13,466 nucleotides of DNA, taken from contig JAQUBU010000042.1 of the NCBI GenBank assembly GCA_028686565.1, positions 1 to 13,466 on the forward strand, given 5' to 3'. The number at the start of each line of letters is the position of its first letter. Positions within the stretch are counted from its first letter, which is position 1. Below, one piece after another: positions 1-5,715 of the stretch. The notes below the pieces were generated by a model. That model did not search any database. It saw only the letters and a list, made by a program, of their open reading frames with translations, and had not been told where the DNA came from. This stretch comes from Syntrophomonadaceae bacterium (lineage in GTDB: Bacteria; Bacillota; Syntrophomonadia; Syntrophomonadales; Syntrophomonadaceae). The position numbers were made by a program, and so were the translations under genes.

Positions 1-236
1 TGATAAACAAAGCCTATATGTCGTTGTTCCGGATACTGGGCAGTTACATTGCGTTCATTTATCCAGACCTCACCCTGATCCGGTTTGTACATGCCAGCAA
101 TTATCTCCAGAATAACCGTTTTCCCCGTACCGGTTGGTCCCAGTATTACAAAATATTCATTATCATCTATGCTTAAATTAATATTCTTCAATCTGAATTC
201 ACCCAACTGTTTGGAAACATTGCATAAATTTATCAT
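1..236 (-). CDS. modC: Molybdate/tungstate ABC transporter ATP-binding protein, N-terminal part (cut by window edge)
   Basis: Cytoplasmic ATPase that powers oxyanion import through the permease encoded just upstream. Only the first 78 codons are present. They start MINLCNVSKQLGEF and contain a Walker A motif GPTGTGKT followed by VILEIIAGMYKPDQGEV and the stretch PEQRHIGFVY, which leads into the Q-loop just at the edge. The GPTGxGKT...LEIIAG...PE(K/Q)R.IGFVY pattern is typical of the ModC/WtpC/TupC group, a family-level inference. The ATG at 236 is supported by AGGAG at 244-248, seven bases upstream. The permease stop codon is 16 bases upstream, so the two are co-transcribed and probably coupled. 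The signature motif, Walker B and any C-terminal TOBE domain are outside the window, so molybdate and tungstate cannot be told apart. Confidence 0.9.
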   Translation of the reverse strand, partial: MINLCNVSKQLGEFRLKNINLSIDDNEYFVILGPTGTGKTVILEIIAGMYKPDQGEVWINERNVTAQYPEQRHIGFVY

Positions 237-252
237 AACTATACTCCTGGCC

Positions 253-1110
253 TTAATTGATCCGGGAAGCCGGGATCTGCTGAACTCCCACCATTTCAAA
301 GATAAATAGTGATATTAGCGAAATAATAATCAAGCAGGTGGCTGAGGCCATAGCCATTTCCAGGTTGCCGATTGACATATTTAAATACAGGGCAACCGGC
401 AAGGTCTCGGTTACCATCCGGGTAGCACCAGCCACCATCAGCGCACAGCCGAATTCCCCAATGGCACGCGCCCAGCTTATTACCAAACCGGCAATAATGC
501 CGTTTTTAGCCAAAGGCAGGGTAATCTTGTAAAACGCCTGCCACTGCGAACACCCTAAAGTGCGAGCTACAAATTCCAGACGAGGATTAATATCAGCAAT
601 AGTTGACTTTAAAATCCTGATCATATAGGGGGTAATAATAAAGAATTGCGCAAGTATGATACCATTTACGGAAAAAACAAAACTTAAGCCGCGCTCGGCC
701 AACAAGGTTCCGAACCCAGTAGTACCTAAAAGAAGCAGTAATGCCACTCCGGATACCAGAGGCGGGAGGGATAATGGTATATCCAAAACAACATTTATTA
801 ATTTGCGTCCCGGTATTTTAAAGCGTTCCAGGCCGTAGGCTACTGGCAGAGCAAAAGCAATACAAATCAGGGTGGAAGTTATTGAAGTAAATACGCTAAG
901 CCGAATGGCAAATTGAATTTCCGGGCTTGCTATGCTTTGTATAAATCCGCCCAGTCCTTTCCATACGATATTGGCCAGGGCCGAAAAAACAAATAATAAT
1001 AAAATAAAAATAATAAATAATATAATAGTTTGAAAAAGTTTGTTGCCTATTGCCTGAAATCTGTTAACAGTTGGCAGCTTAATGGCATCAAAATTGTGAT
1101 TAGGCTTCAT
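253..1110 (-). CDS. modB: Molybdate/tungstate ABC transporter permease
   Basis: Inner-membrane permease of 285 residues, forming the channel for molybdate or tungstate. Hydrophobic segments are clear at about residues 25-50, 65-95, 105-130, 150-170, 200-230 and 250-280. The EAA loop that docks the ATPase is visible as FVARTLGCSQWQAFYKITLP followed by LAKNGIIAG, and the C-terminal IGEFGCALMVAG...TETLPVALYLNM stretch is characteristic of ModB/WtpB permeases. An in-frame ATG 12 bases further upstream (at 1122) lies next to and overlaps the ribosome site GGAGGT (1115-1120), so the ATG at 1110 is the real start. The gene lies between the binding protein and the ATPase on the same strand. The 132-base gap to the binding-protein gene holds a REP-like palindrome. 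Confidence 0.93.
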   Translation of the reverse strand: MKPNHNFDAIKLPTVNRFQAIGNKLFQTIILFIIFILLLFVFSALANIVWKGLGGFIQSIASPEIQFAIRLSVFTSITSTLICIAFALPVAYGLERFKIPGRKLINVVLDIPLSLPPLVSGVALLLLLGTTGFGTLLAERGLSFVFSVNGIILAQFFIITPYMIRILKSTIADINPRLEFVARTLGCSQWQAFYKITLPLAKNGIIAGLVISWARAIGEFGCALMVAGATRMVTETLPVALYLNMSIGNLEMAMASATCLIIISLISLFIFEMVGVQQIPASRIN

Positions 1111-1114
1111 TATT

Positions 1115-1120
1115 ACCTCC
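1115..1120 (-). promoter_or_regulatory. Ribosome binding site that fixes the permease start
   Basis: GGAGGT followed by AATA and ATG (1110-1108). The earlier ATG at 1122 abuts and overlaps this site, so it cannot be the working start. Confidence 0.75.
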
Positions 1121-1130
1121 ATGTATAGCT

Positions 1131-1159
1131 CTAGCAGCAGCTATTCCTTTATCTGCTAG
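1131..1159. repeat. Short inverted repeat 5' of the permease gene
   Basis: CTAGCAG (1131-1137) and CTGCTAG (1153-1159) are perfect 7-base arms around a 15-base loop, directly upstream of the permease ribosome site. It could fold in the operon mRNA between binding-protein and permease genes. No U-tract follows on the coding strand, so it is not a terminator. Confidence 0.4.
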
Positions 1160-1169
1160 TTTTCATATT

Positions 1170-1200
1170 GGGGGACATTCCCGCCCCGGGTCTGTCCCCC
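1170..1200. repeat. REP-like palindrome inside the transporter operon
   Basis: GGGGGACA (1170-1177) and TGTCCCCC (1193-1200) are perfect 8-base arms around a GC-rich 15-base loop that contains CCCGGG. GGGGACA...TGTCCCC palindromes resemble the REP-type elements mobilised by REP-associated tyrosine transposases; that link is from general knowledge and was not searched. The element lies between binding-protein and permease genes, where a stable hairpin could act as a 3' stabiliser and lower expression of the downstream genes. Confidence 0.6.
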
Positions 1201-1242
1201 TTCATTAGTGCCCAGCTCTCATTGCTGCTTAAAATTTCTTGC

Positions 1243-2070
1243 TTATTCTATGGCTTTGAAGCCATGGTTAATAAATATGGCCTTGCCTTCTTCAGAACTG
1301 ACAAAATTAGCAAAAGCCTGGGCCAGTTCCTGTTTTTCCGTAAAACTCAGAACACATATCGGCACCGTTTCAATTATGTTTTGCTCTTTAGGAATGGATA
1401 TTAATTCAATATCATTGGCCTCGAACCCGTTATCTTCCCAAATCAAACCGGCATCGCCCTGTTTCATGGCAATATGGGTTACGATTTCATTCACTGTGGC
1501 ATCACGGGCCACTACATTCTTAGCAATACCCTCCTGCAGATTATTCTTGGCAAATATTTTAGCGCCCTTTTTACCGATAGCATTGGATTTTTCATCACCC
1601 AGAACCAGCTTCACTCCCGGTTTGGCCAGATCCGCCAAACCAGTAATCTGCGCCGGATTACCTTTGGGAACTGCTATGGCCGGGATATGATATACAACCT
1701 CCACATATTTATCAGCAAAGCCTTTTTCCTGGGCTATTTTCATATCGTTTAGCGAGCCGCCTACAAATACATCACCTTTTTTATTAATCTCCATCTGGCC
1801 AAGCAACTGAGCACAACCAGCATAGTTGAAATTAACCTTGGCCCCATACTTCTCTTCAAAAACCTGGCCTATATCATCCATGGCCTTGCTTAAACCCGCC
1901 CCACTATACACCGTTAAGCTCTCACCTTGATATTTCAAGGTTTTTGCAGCTTCCTTTTCAGCATTATTATCTGGCTTGACCGAGCTTTGCTCGCCACAGC
2001 CAGCAAGGCTGCAAGCTGCCATTAATATAATCGCAACCAACAATACAGTCCATTTTCTAATCTTTTTCAT
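1243..2070 (-). CDS. modA: Molybdate/tungstate ABC transporter substrate-binding lipoprotein
   Basis: Extracytoplasmic binding protein of 275 residues, anchored as a lipoprotein. The N-terminus MKKIRKW is followed by a hydrophobic helix and the lipobox LAGC, with Cys25 as the lipidated residue, then a polar linker. The mature part begins LTVYSGAGLSKAMDDIGQVF and continues with YAGCAQLLGQM, GDVFVGGS, a central hinge region with YHIPAIAVPKGNP and GDAGLIWEDNGF, all typical of the ModA/WtpA periplasmic fold. The ATG at 2070 has a strong ribosome site AGGAGGGG (2080-2087), nine bases upstream. It is the first gene of the operon, with permease and ATPase downstream on the same strand. The palindrome at 2133-2170 lies in its upstream region. 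Oxyanion choice (Mo or W) cannot be decided from sequence alone. Confidence 0.92.
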   Translation of the reverse strand: MKKIRKWTVLLVAIILMAACSLAGCGEQSSVKPDNNAEKEAAKTLKYQGESLTVYSGAGLSKAMDDIGQVFEEKYGAKVNFNYAGCAQLLGQMEINKKGDVFVGGSLNDMKIAQEKGFADKYVEVVYHIPAIAVPKGNPAQITGLADLAKPGVKLVLGDEKSNAIGKKGAKIFAKNNLQEGIAKNVVARDATVNEIVTHIAMKQGDAGLIWEDNGFEANDIELISIPKEQNIIETVPICVLSFTEKQELAQAFANFVSSEEGKAIFINHGFKAIE

Positions 2071-2132
2071 TAAAATCTTCCCCTCCTAAAATATAATTTT
2101 TCCCTTAAGAAATTTAATAACATTTTAACACA

Positions 2133-2170
2133 AAACAAGACATAACATTACTCAATGTTATGTCTTGTTT
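2133..2170. terminator. Perfect 17-bp palindrome: bidirectional terminator or transporter-operon operator
   Basis: Arms AAACAAGACATAACATT (2133-2149) and its exact complement (2154-2170) flank a 4-base loop. It is AT-rich and flanked by T-runs on both strands (ATTTTTGTTTG on plus; TTTTGTGTTAAAA on minus). On the minus strand it lies 64 bases after the radical SAM gene stop and 62 bases before the binding-protein start. It can therefore terminate the cassette upstream, act as an operator for the transporter, or both. No consensus ModE site was recognised. Confidence 0.6.
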
Positions 2171-2234
2171 ATTTTTGTTTGTTTTTCGTTTGAGTTTAGA
2201 TATCTATAAATGAAAGGTTTTTGAAATCAGCAAA

Positions 2235-3500
2235 TCATTTAATACTAGAATAGCGGCAAGCAATCTGAACATACTTTTTCAGGAATATCTCCAGATCGTA
2301 TAGCGAATAATTGCAGGGCTTGGGCCTGCAGAAGGTCTTGCCGCCGCATAGCAATAGTTCTTTGCACCTGGAACAAGCCGGGTCGTGTAAAGGAGTCCAG
2401 CTTTTTACCTCTTTATAATGCTCATTTAAAGCCTCCGGGTTTACTGCAATCTGCTCAATATTTAACTCGCTCCTGCCAAAAGGGGAAGCATTACACAATC
2501 CAATGGAACCGTCATAAAAGACCTTGCAGTTAAAGGGTTGGTAAGCAGCACAGCGTTTGGTACTGGCATGCGGGAAGAAGGAAACCGGGTAATCATAATT
2601 GCGCAGTGCGTCAATCGCATCAGAGGAATTCCATGCTATGAATTCTTCCAGACTTAAGCCGTTTTGGAAATCATTGCATCCATATTCTTCAGCGTAGGCA
2701 GTTTTTATAGCAGCTGCCGTTAGCCCTAGCCTTTTAATTTCAGCCAGGAAGGAGGAAAATAGCCGGTAGTTGGCGGCATGAACATTGTATCTTAAGGAAA
2801 GGTTTATAGAATGCTTCTCAAAGAATTCCTGGCAGCTTATTAAATTAGAAATTATCTGATCATAGCTGCCTTGGCCATTTTTATAGGAACGATATTTGTT
2901 ATGATCTTCCGGGGTAGAGAGAGTTATAGAAAGGTCAAGGTTTTCGAACCCCGTCATGTTTTGGGGAAACAGAAGCGTACCGTTACTTTCAGCCTGCGCC
3001 TCAAGCTTGATATTCTTGCGCTGGCAAATGCTTTTCACTCCACTAAAAATGAAGGCCATTTTATCGACTGCTATAAAGGGCTCGCCGCCGATAAAGTCTA
3101 TTTTAACTGCTTTGTAATCCAAGCGTTCTGTACACTCATCGATATAGCTCAAGATTTTTTTAATAGTATGATTTTGGATAGTGCCGCGTGGCGGCCAACC
3201 CTGCTGATAACAATAAGAACAGGACAGATTGCAGTGCCCGCTCACTTCAATACTCAGTATCAGGGTATCCGGTGGAAAGCGGTACATGCTGTCAAGCCGG
3301 CTTATTATTCCTTTATCGTCAGCTAGAAAAGCACCTTCCCGCAATAATTCCATATCAGCATGTGTTAATTTATCTGCAAGCAGTTTTCCATTAAGAAAAC
3401 AAGCTGTATCCATTCTTATTAAGCATCCCGTAATGGAATTGAAAAGCAGCTTTTCGGAATCACCATAAGGAATCAGAAATACATATCGGGAAAGCTCCAC
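2235..3500 (-). CDS. Radical SAM/SPASM protein, putative RiPP peptide maturase
   Basis: Iron-sulfur enzyme of 421 residues. The radical SAM cluster motif is CNLSCSYC (Cys90, Cys94, Cys97), with the SAM-binding GGEPF at about 138-142 and an SNGT strand near 172. A C-terminal SPASM/twitch region has cysteines near 317, 325, 336, 376, 379, 385, 391 and 396, in the pattern CSRC...LLCGG...C...C, enough for two auxiliary 4Fe-4S clusters. The N-terminus SRYVFLIPYGDSEKLLFNS resembles the leading segment of peptide-modifying SPASM enzymes. The start is GTG at 3500, because a GTG nine bases earlier lies within AGGTGAT. A 44-codon gene with precursor-like features lies 102 bases upstream on the same strand, so I infer a RiPP maturase. 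An enzyme-modifying role (anSME type) is the alternative. No protease or exporter is adjacent. Confidence 0.85.
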   Translation of the reverse strand: MELSRYVFLIPYGDSEKLLFNSITGCLIRMDTACFLNGKLLADKLTHADMELLREGAFLADDKGIISRLDSMYRFPPDTLILSIEVSGHCNLSCSYCYQQGWPPRGTIQNHTIKKILSYIDECTERLDYKAVKIDFIGGEPFIAVDKMAFIFSGVKSICQRKNIKLEAQAESNGTLLFPQNMTGFENLDLSITLSTPEDHNKYRSYKNGQGSYDQIISNLISCQEFFEKHSINLSLRYNVHAANYRLFSSFLAEIKRLGLTAAAIKTAYAEEYGCNDFQNGLSLEEFIAWNSSDAIDALRNYDYPVSFFPHASTKRCAAYQPFNCKVFYDGSIGLCNASPFGRSELNIEQIAVNPEALNEHYKEVKSWTPLHDPACSRCKELLLCGGKTFCRPKPCNYSLYDLEIFLKKYVQIACRYSSIK

Positions 3501-3504
3501 AATT

Positions 3505-3511
3505 ATCACCT
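3505..3511 (-). promoter_or_regulatory. Ribosome binding site that fixes the radical SAM start
   Basis: AGGTGAT, then AATT, then GTG at 3500-3498. The alternative in-frame GTG at 3509-3507 is part of this site, so the protein most likely begins MELSRYVFL. Confidence 0.65.
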
Positions 3512-3526
3512 GCCCAGTTAATGCTC

Positions 3527-3573
3527 AAAAATAAACCCCTCCGTTGCCAGGTTATTGGCCCGCATCAAAGGAG
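3527..3573 (-). terminator. Hairpin with weak U-tract between peptide and maturase genes (possible attenuator)
   Basis: On the minus strand CTCC (3573-3570) pairs with GGAG (3542-3539), flanking TTG/CAA and an inner GCCA/TGGC stem (3559-3556 with 3549-3546) with a 6-base loop. GGGTTTATTTTT follows. A partial terminator here would give more precursor transcript than enzyme transcript, as seen in many peptide-modification operons. The stem has mismatches and the U-tract is interrupted, so this is tentative. Confidence 0.4.
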
Positions 3574-3602
3574 TTTAGATAATTTTGATTAATGCGCTGG
3601 TT

Positions 3603-3737
3603 TTACAGGAACCATCTGCAGGGATCCTGATTAGTCTGGACGGTGTTGGCACTGTTGGGACGAATAAGGGTGACACTGTTTTTGGTTTCTTGCTTGACTG
3701 CTGTCTTTTCAAGCTGTTCTTTCTTGGTATTAAGCAT
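3603..3737 (-). CDS. Small peptide, candidate RiPP precursor (44 aa)
   Basis: Begins MLNTKKEQLEKTAVKQETK, a charged Lys/Glu/Gln-rich leader-like part, continues with NSVTLIRPNSANTVQTNQ, and ends DPCRWFL. It has a single cysteine four residues before an aromatic-rich C-terminus. The start is strongly supported by GGGAGGTGA (3742-3750), four bases before ATG. The radical SAM/SPASM gene follows on the same strand after 102 bases. A short, leader-like, Asn/Thr-rich peptide with an excellent ribosome site next to a SPASM enzyme is the usual layout of a ribosomally made, post-translationally modified peptide. The C-terminal Cys, Trp and Phe are plausible crosslink sites (thioether or cyclophane); this is inference. 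I do not recognise it as a named precursor family. Confidence 0.65.
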   Translation of the reverse strand: MLNTKKEQLEKTAVKQETKNSVTLIRPNSANTVQTNQDPCRWFL

Positions 3738-3781
3738 CTTTTCACCTCCCCATTAATAATCTGAGCTTGATAATTTCAGAC

Positions 3782-3814
3782 TACCATAATTATTTATATA
3801 TGTAAATAATGGTA
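3782..3814. promoter_or_regulatory. AT-rich imperfect dyad upstream of the peptide gene
   Basis: TACCAT-AAT-TATTTA (3782-3796) and TAAATAATGGTA (3803-3814) form inverted repeats with a 3-base bulge, 45-77 bases upstream of the peptide start. The segment includes TTTACA on the minus strand, a possible -35 hexamer, but no convincing -10 was found at the right distance. It could be the promoter/operator region of the peptide-maturase cassette. Confidence 0.35.
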
Positions 3815-4150
3815 TTTCATGCTAATATTTATCCACTACAAGCCCCCGGCTGGAGGCTTGCGCGACACGAGGAGAAGTTTTCAAATAAAAAAATTATCAT
3901 AGTTACCCAGGAATACTATCTTAAGCGAGCAGTGTTCATCGCCCGGGAATTAGGTTTGAAAGCCTATGGAGTGGCTGCCGACCGCCATGATTATGGACCT
4001 GTAATGTATCAATACAGATTGAGAGAAATGCTGGCTCGAAACAAGGATTTCTTTTTAGCTAAAATTATTAAACCCCAACCGACCTTTTTAGGTGACACTA
4101 TCCCGGTTTCCGGTGACGGGCGAGCTACCGACGATAAATACGAAGTATAA
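3809..4150 (+). pseudogene. 5'-truncated DUF218 (SanA/YdcF-like) membrane-associated protein
   Basis: From about residue 25 the reading frame matches the C-terminal half of SanA-like DUF218 proteins: KKIIIVTQEYYLKRAVFIAR, then ELGLKAYGVAADR, Y-RLREMLARNKDF, and a terminal LGDTIPVSGDGRATDD. Intact members have an N-terminal membrane helix and a conserved first half of roughly 100 or more residues; both are missing. The first ~24 codons are instead encoded by a palindromic segment (3839-3860) and flanking sequence unrelated to the family, and there is no ribosome site before the ATG at 3809. I read this as a gene remnant whose 5' end was replaced by a rearrangement, next to the peptide-maturase cassette. 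A functional shortened protein is unlikely. Confidence 0.65.
3839..3860. repeat. GC-rich palindrome at the broken end of the DUF218 remnant
   Basis: CAAGCC (3839-3844) and GGCTTG (3855-3860) are perfect arms; with one mismatch the stem extends inward as CAAGCCCCC and GGAGGCTTG around GGCT. No U-tract follows. It may be an intergenic repeat that forms the new 5' end of the remnant gene. Confidence 0.45.
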
Positions 4151-4162
4151 ACTTTCGTATTT
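4136..4162. terminator. Hairpin between two convergent reading frames
   Basis: AAATACGAA (4136-4144) and TTCGTATTT (4154-4162) are perfect 9-base arms around a 9-base loop. It overlaps the last codons of the DUF218 remnant and lies 23 bases past the MocR stop codon, between convergent genes. It is AT-rich with only a short T-run, so at best a weak bidirectional terminator. Confidence 0.35.
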
Positions 4163-4184
4163 GACACAAATTTACCTGTGGAAG

Positions 4185-5585
4185 TTAAGTTAAATGATGC
4201 TCTTCCATGAAATCATGCAGCAACCGGATACCCGCCCTGATTTCATCATTATCCAGATGGCCGTATCCCAAAATTATTTTGTCCAGGTGCATGCCTTTGC
4301 TAATGCTGTGGTAATCTGCCGGAGTGATGCAAATCCCATATTCTCTGGCGCGTGCAGCAAAATCCCGATCAAAACTCCTGCCGGGAAACTCCAAGGCCAG
4401 ATGCAATCCGGCCGCATCCCCCCAGGCTCGCCATCCCTTGCTAAAGCACTCTTCGAGAGATGACAGCAATACGCGCCGCCTATCCCCATAGATCTTCCGC
4501 ATTTTTCGAATATGCCGGTCAAGCTTTCGGCTGCGCAAGTATTCGGCCAGTGCTGCCTGTTCAAAGGGTGGATTCTGCACATCCGCATGGGTACGCAGAT
4601 AACGCCATTGCTCCTGCATTTTATATGGAAGTATTAGATAACCAATACGTAAGGCCGGAAATAGAATCTTACTGAAAGTCCCTACATAAATCACCTGTTG
4701 GGAATCCATAGAGTATAGCGGGGCCACTGGAGCACCCTCATAACGAAACTCGCTGTCGTAATCATCTTCGATAATATAAAAATTATATTCCCTACTTAAG
4801 CGCAGCAGAGCTGCTCGTCGGCTGGCGGGTAGAATTCCGCCGAGAGGAAACTGGTGGGAGGGTGTAATATATGCAGCACCAACCCCCTCTCCATCCAGGA
4901 ACTCACTTTTCAGTCCGTGCTGATCCACAGGTACGGGAATAATAACTAAACCTTTTCCCTGCAGCACCCGCAACATACCCAGGTGACAAGGGTCCTCTAC
5001 TATAATCTTCTTTCCTTCCTGGAACAAAATGTCCGCCAGCAGATGTAAAGCCTGGGTAGCCCCAGCGGTGATAAAGATATCCCGGGGATCTACCTCAAGC
5101 CCTTTACTTCGAAAAAGCCAAGCAGCAATTTCCTCACGCAGTATGGGTAGGCCTTCCGGCCCTGAATAGCTCCACTGTTTCAGCGGCATATCATGGGCAG
5201 CCCGATGCAAAAGCTGCAGCCATAATTGTTGGGGAAAGCAACGCAGCTCTGGCCTCCCGGTACGAAAATCAGCCTTCCAGCAAGCAGATTTCGCACCAGA
5301 CATATCAACAGGTTGCTTGGTTGTCGATGTTTTTTCCAGCCTCAGACCACTTGCTACCCGGGTTGATGAGCCGGGGCGGCTCAGGGTAAAACCTTCAGCA
5401 AATAACATATCATAAGCTTCATAAGCGGTATTACGTGATACAGCAAGCTGTTTGGCCAGCTCACGCGTAGAAGGGAGCACTTCCCCCGGTTCAAGCTGTC
5501 CCCTCATCATCTGCTCTCGCATTGCCTGGTAAATCTGGCGCGCCAGGGAAAGCTGACTGTTACGCTCCAATTTAATTCCCAACAT
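4185..5585 (-). CDS. MocR-family transcription regulator (GntR wHTH fused to aminotransferase-like domain)
   Basis: Cytoplasmic PLP-dependent regulator of 466 residues. A GntR winged helix (about 10-80) shows SLARQIYQAMREQMMRGQL, LPSTRELAKQLAVSRNTAYEAY and AEGFTLSRPGSST. The fold-type-I aminotransferase-like domain (about 105-460) shows ITAGATQALH, TPSHQFPLGG, IIEDDYDSEFRYEG and GTFSKILFPALRIGY, where Lys306 is the likely PLP Schiff-base lysine. The frame stays open 29 codons upstream to an ATG at 5672, but that extension has no homology to the usual MocR start and would consume the divergent promoter region. The ATG at 5585 (MLGIKLERNSQ) fits the family; a TTG nine bases earlier, nearer the GAGGGGG ribosome site, is possible. 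The divergent EamA exporter is its likely target. The ligand is unknown. Confidence 0.92.
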   Translation of the reverse strand: MLGIKLERNSQLSLARQIYQAMREQMMRGQLEPGEVLPSTRELAKQLAVSRNTAYEAYDMLFAEGFTLSRPGSSTRVASGLRLEKTSTTKQPVDMSGAKSACWKADFRTGRPELRCFPQQLWLQLLHRAAHDMPLKQWSYSGPEGLPILREEIAAWLFRSKGLEVDPRDIFITAGATQALHLLADILFQEGKKIIVEDPCHLGMLRVLQGKGLVIIPVPVDQHGLKSEFLDGEGVGAAYITPSHQFPLGGILPASRRAALLRLSREYNFYIIEDDYDSEFRYEGAPVAPLYSMDSQQVIYVGTFSKILFPALRIGYLILPYKMQEQWRYLRTHADVQNPPFEQAALAEYLRSRKLDRHIRKMRKIYGDRRRVLLSSLEECFSKGWRAWGDAAGLHLALEFPGRSFDRDFAARAREYGICITPADYHSISKGMHLDKIILGYGHLDNDEIRAGIRLLHDFMEEHHLT

Positions 5586-5612
5586 ATATTTCAACTGGCC
5601 CCCTCTTTTTTC

Positions 5613-5640
5613 TATAATACCGGCCCTTTTATAGTGCCAG
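5613..5640. promoter_or_regulatory. Direct repeats, candidate MocR operator
   Basis: TATAATACCGG (5613-5623) and TATAGTGCCAG (5630-5640) match at 8 of 11 positions with a period of 17 bases. MocR regulators such as GabR and PdxR bind direct repeats near their own and the target promoters (established for the family). These lie about 60 bases upstream of the predicted exporter transcription start, a suitable activator position, and in the 5' untranslated region of the regulator. Confidence 0.5.
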
Positions 5641-5652
5641 TTTCTAGGTATA

Positions 5653-5682
5653 AATATATCATAGCGGTACACTCGCTACAAT
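5653..5682. promoter_or_regulatory. Overlapping divergent promoters of regulator and exporter genes
   Basis: Minus strand: TTGTAG (5681-5676), a 17-base spacer, then TATATT (5658-5653), leading to the MocR gene. Plus strand: TACAAT at 5677-5682 is a good -10 for the exporter but has no clear -35, as expected for an activated promoter. The two share the same bases, so they may compete for polymerase. Confidence 0.4.
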
Positions 5683-5715
5683 TTTATTGCGCTTCAAAAA
5701 AAGGGGGGATTATAA

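Noticed and set aside
1208..1690. A 160-codon plus-strand frame opposite the binding-protein gene
   Set aside because: It is a shadow of the molybdate-binding lipoprotein gene, without a ribosome site or recognisable domain.
3646..3664. TTGGCACTGTTGGGAC as a sigma-54 promoter on the plus strand
   Set aside because: The -24 half is good but there is no TTGC at the -12 position, and it lies inside the small peptide gene with no suitable gene downstream.
5586..5672. Upstream extension of the MocR protein by 29 residues
   Set aside because: The extra residues do not resemble the family start and would cover promoter elements and direct repeats.
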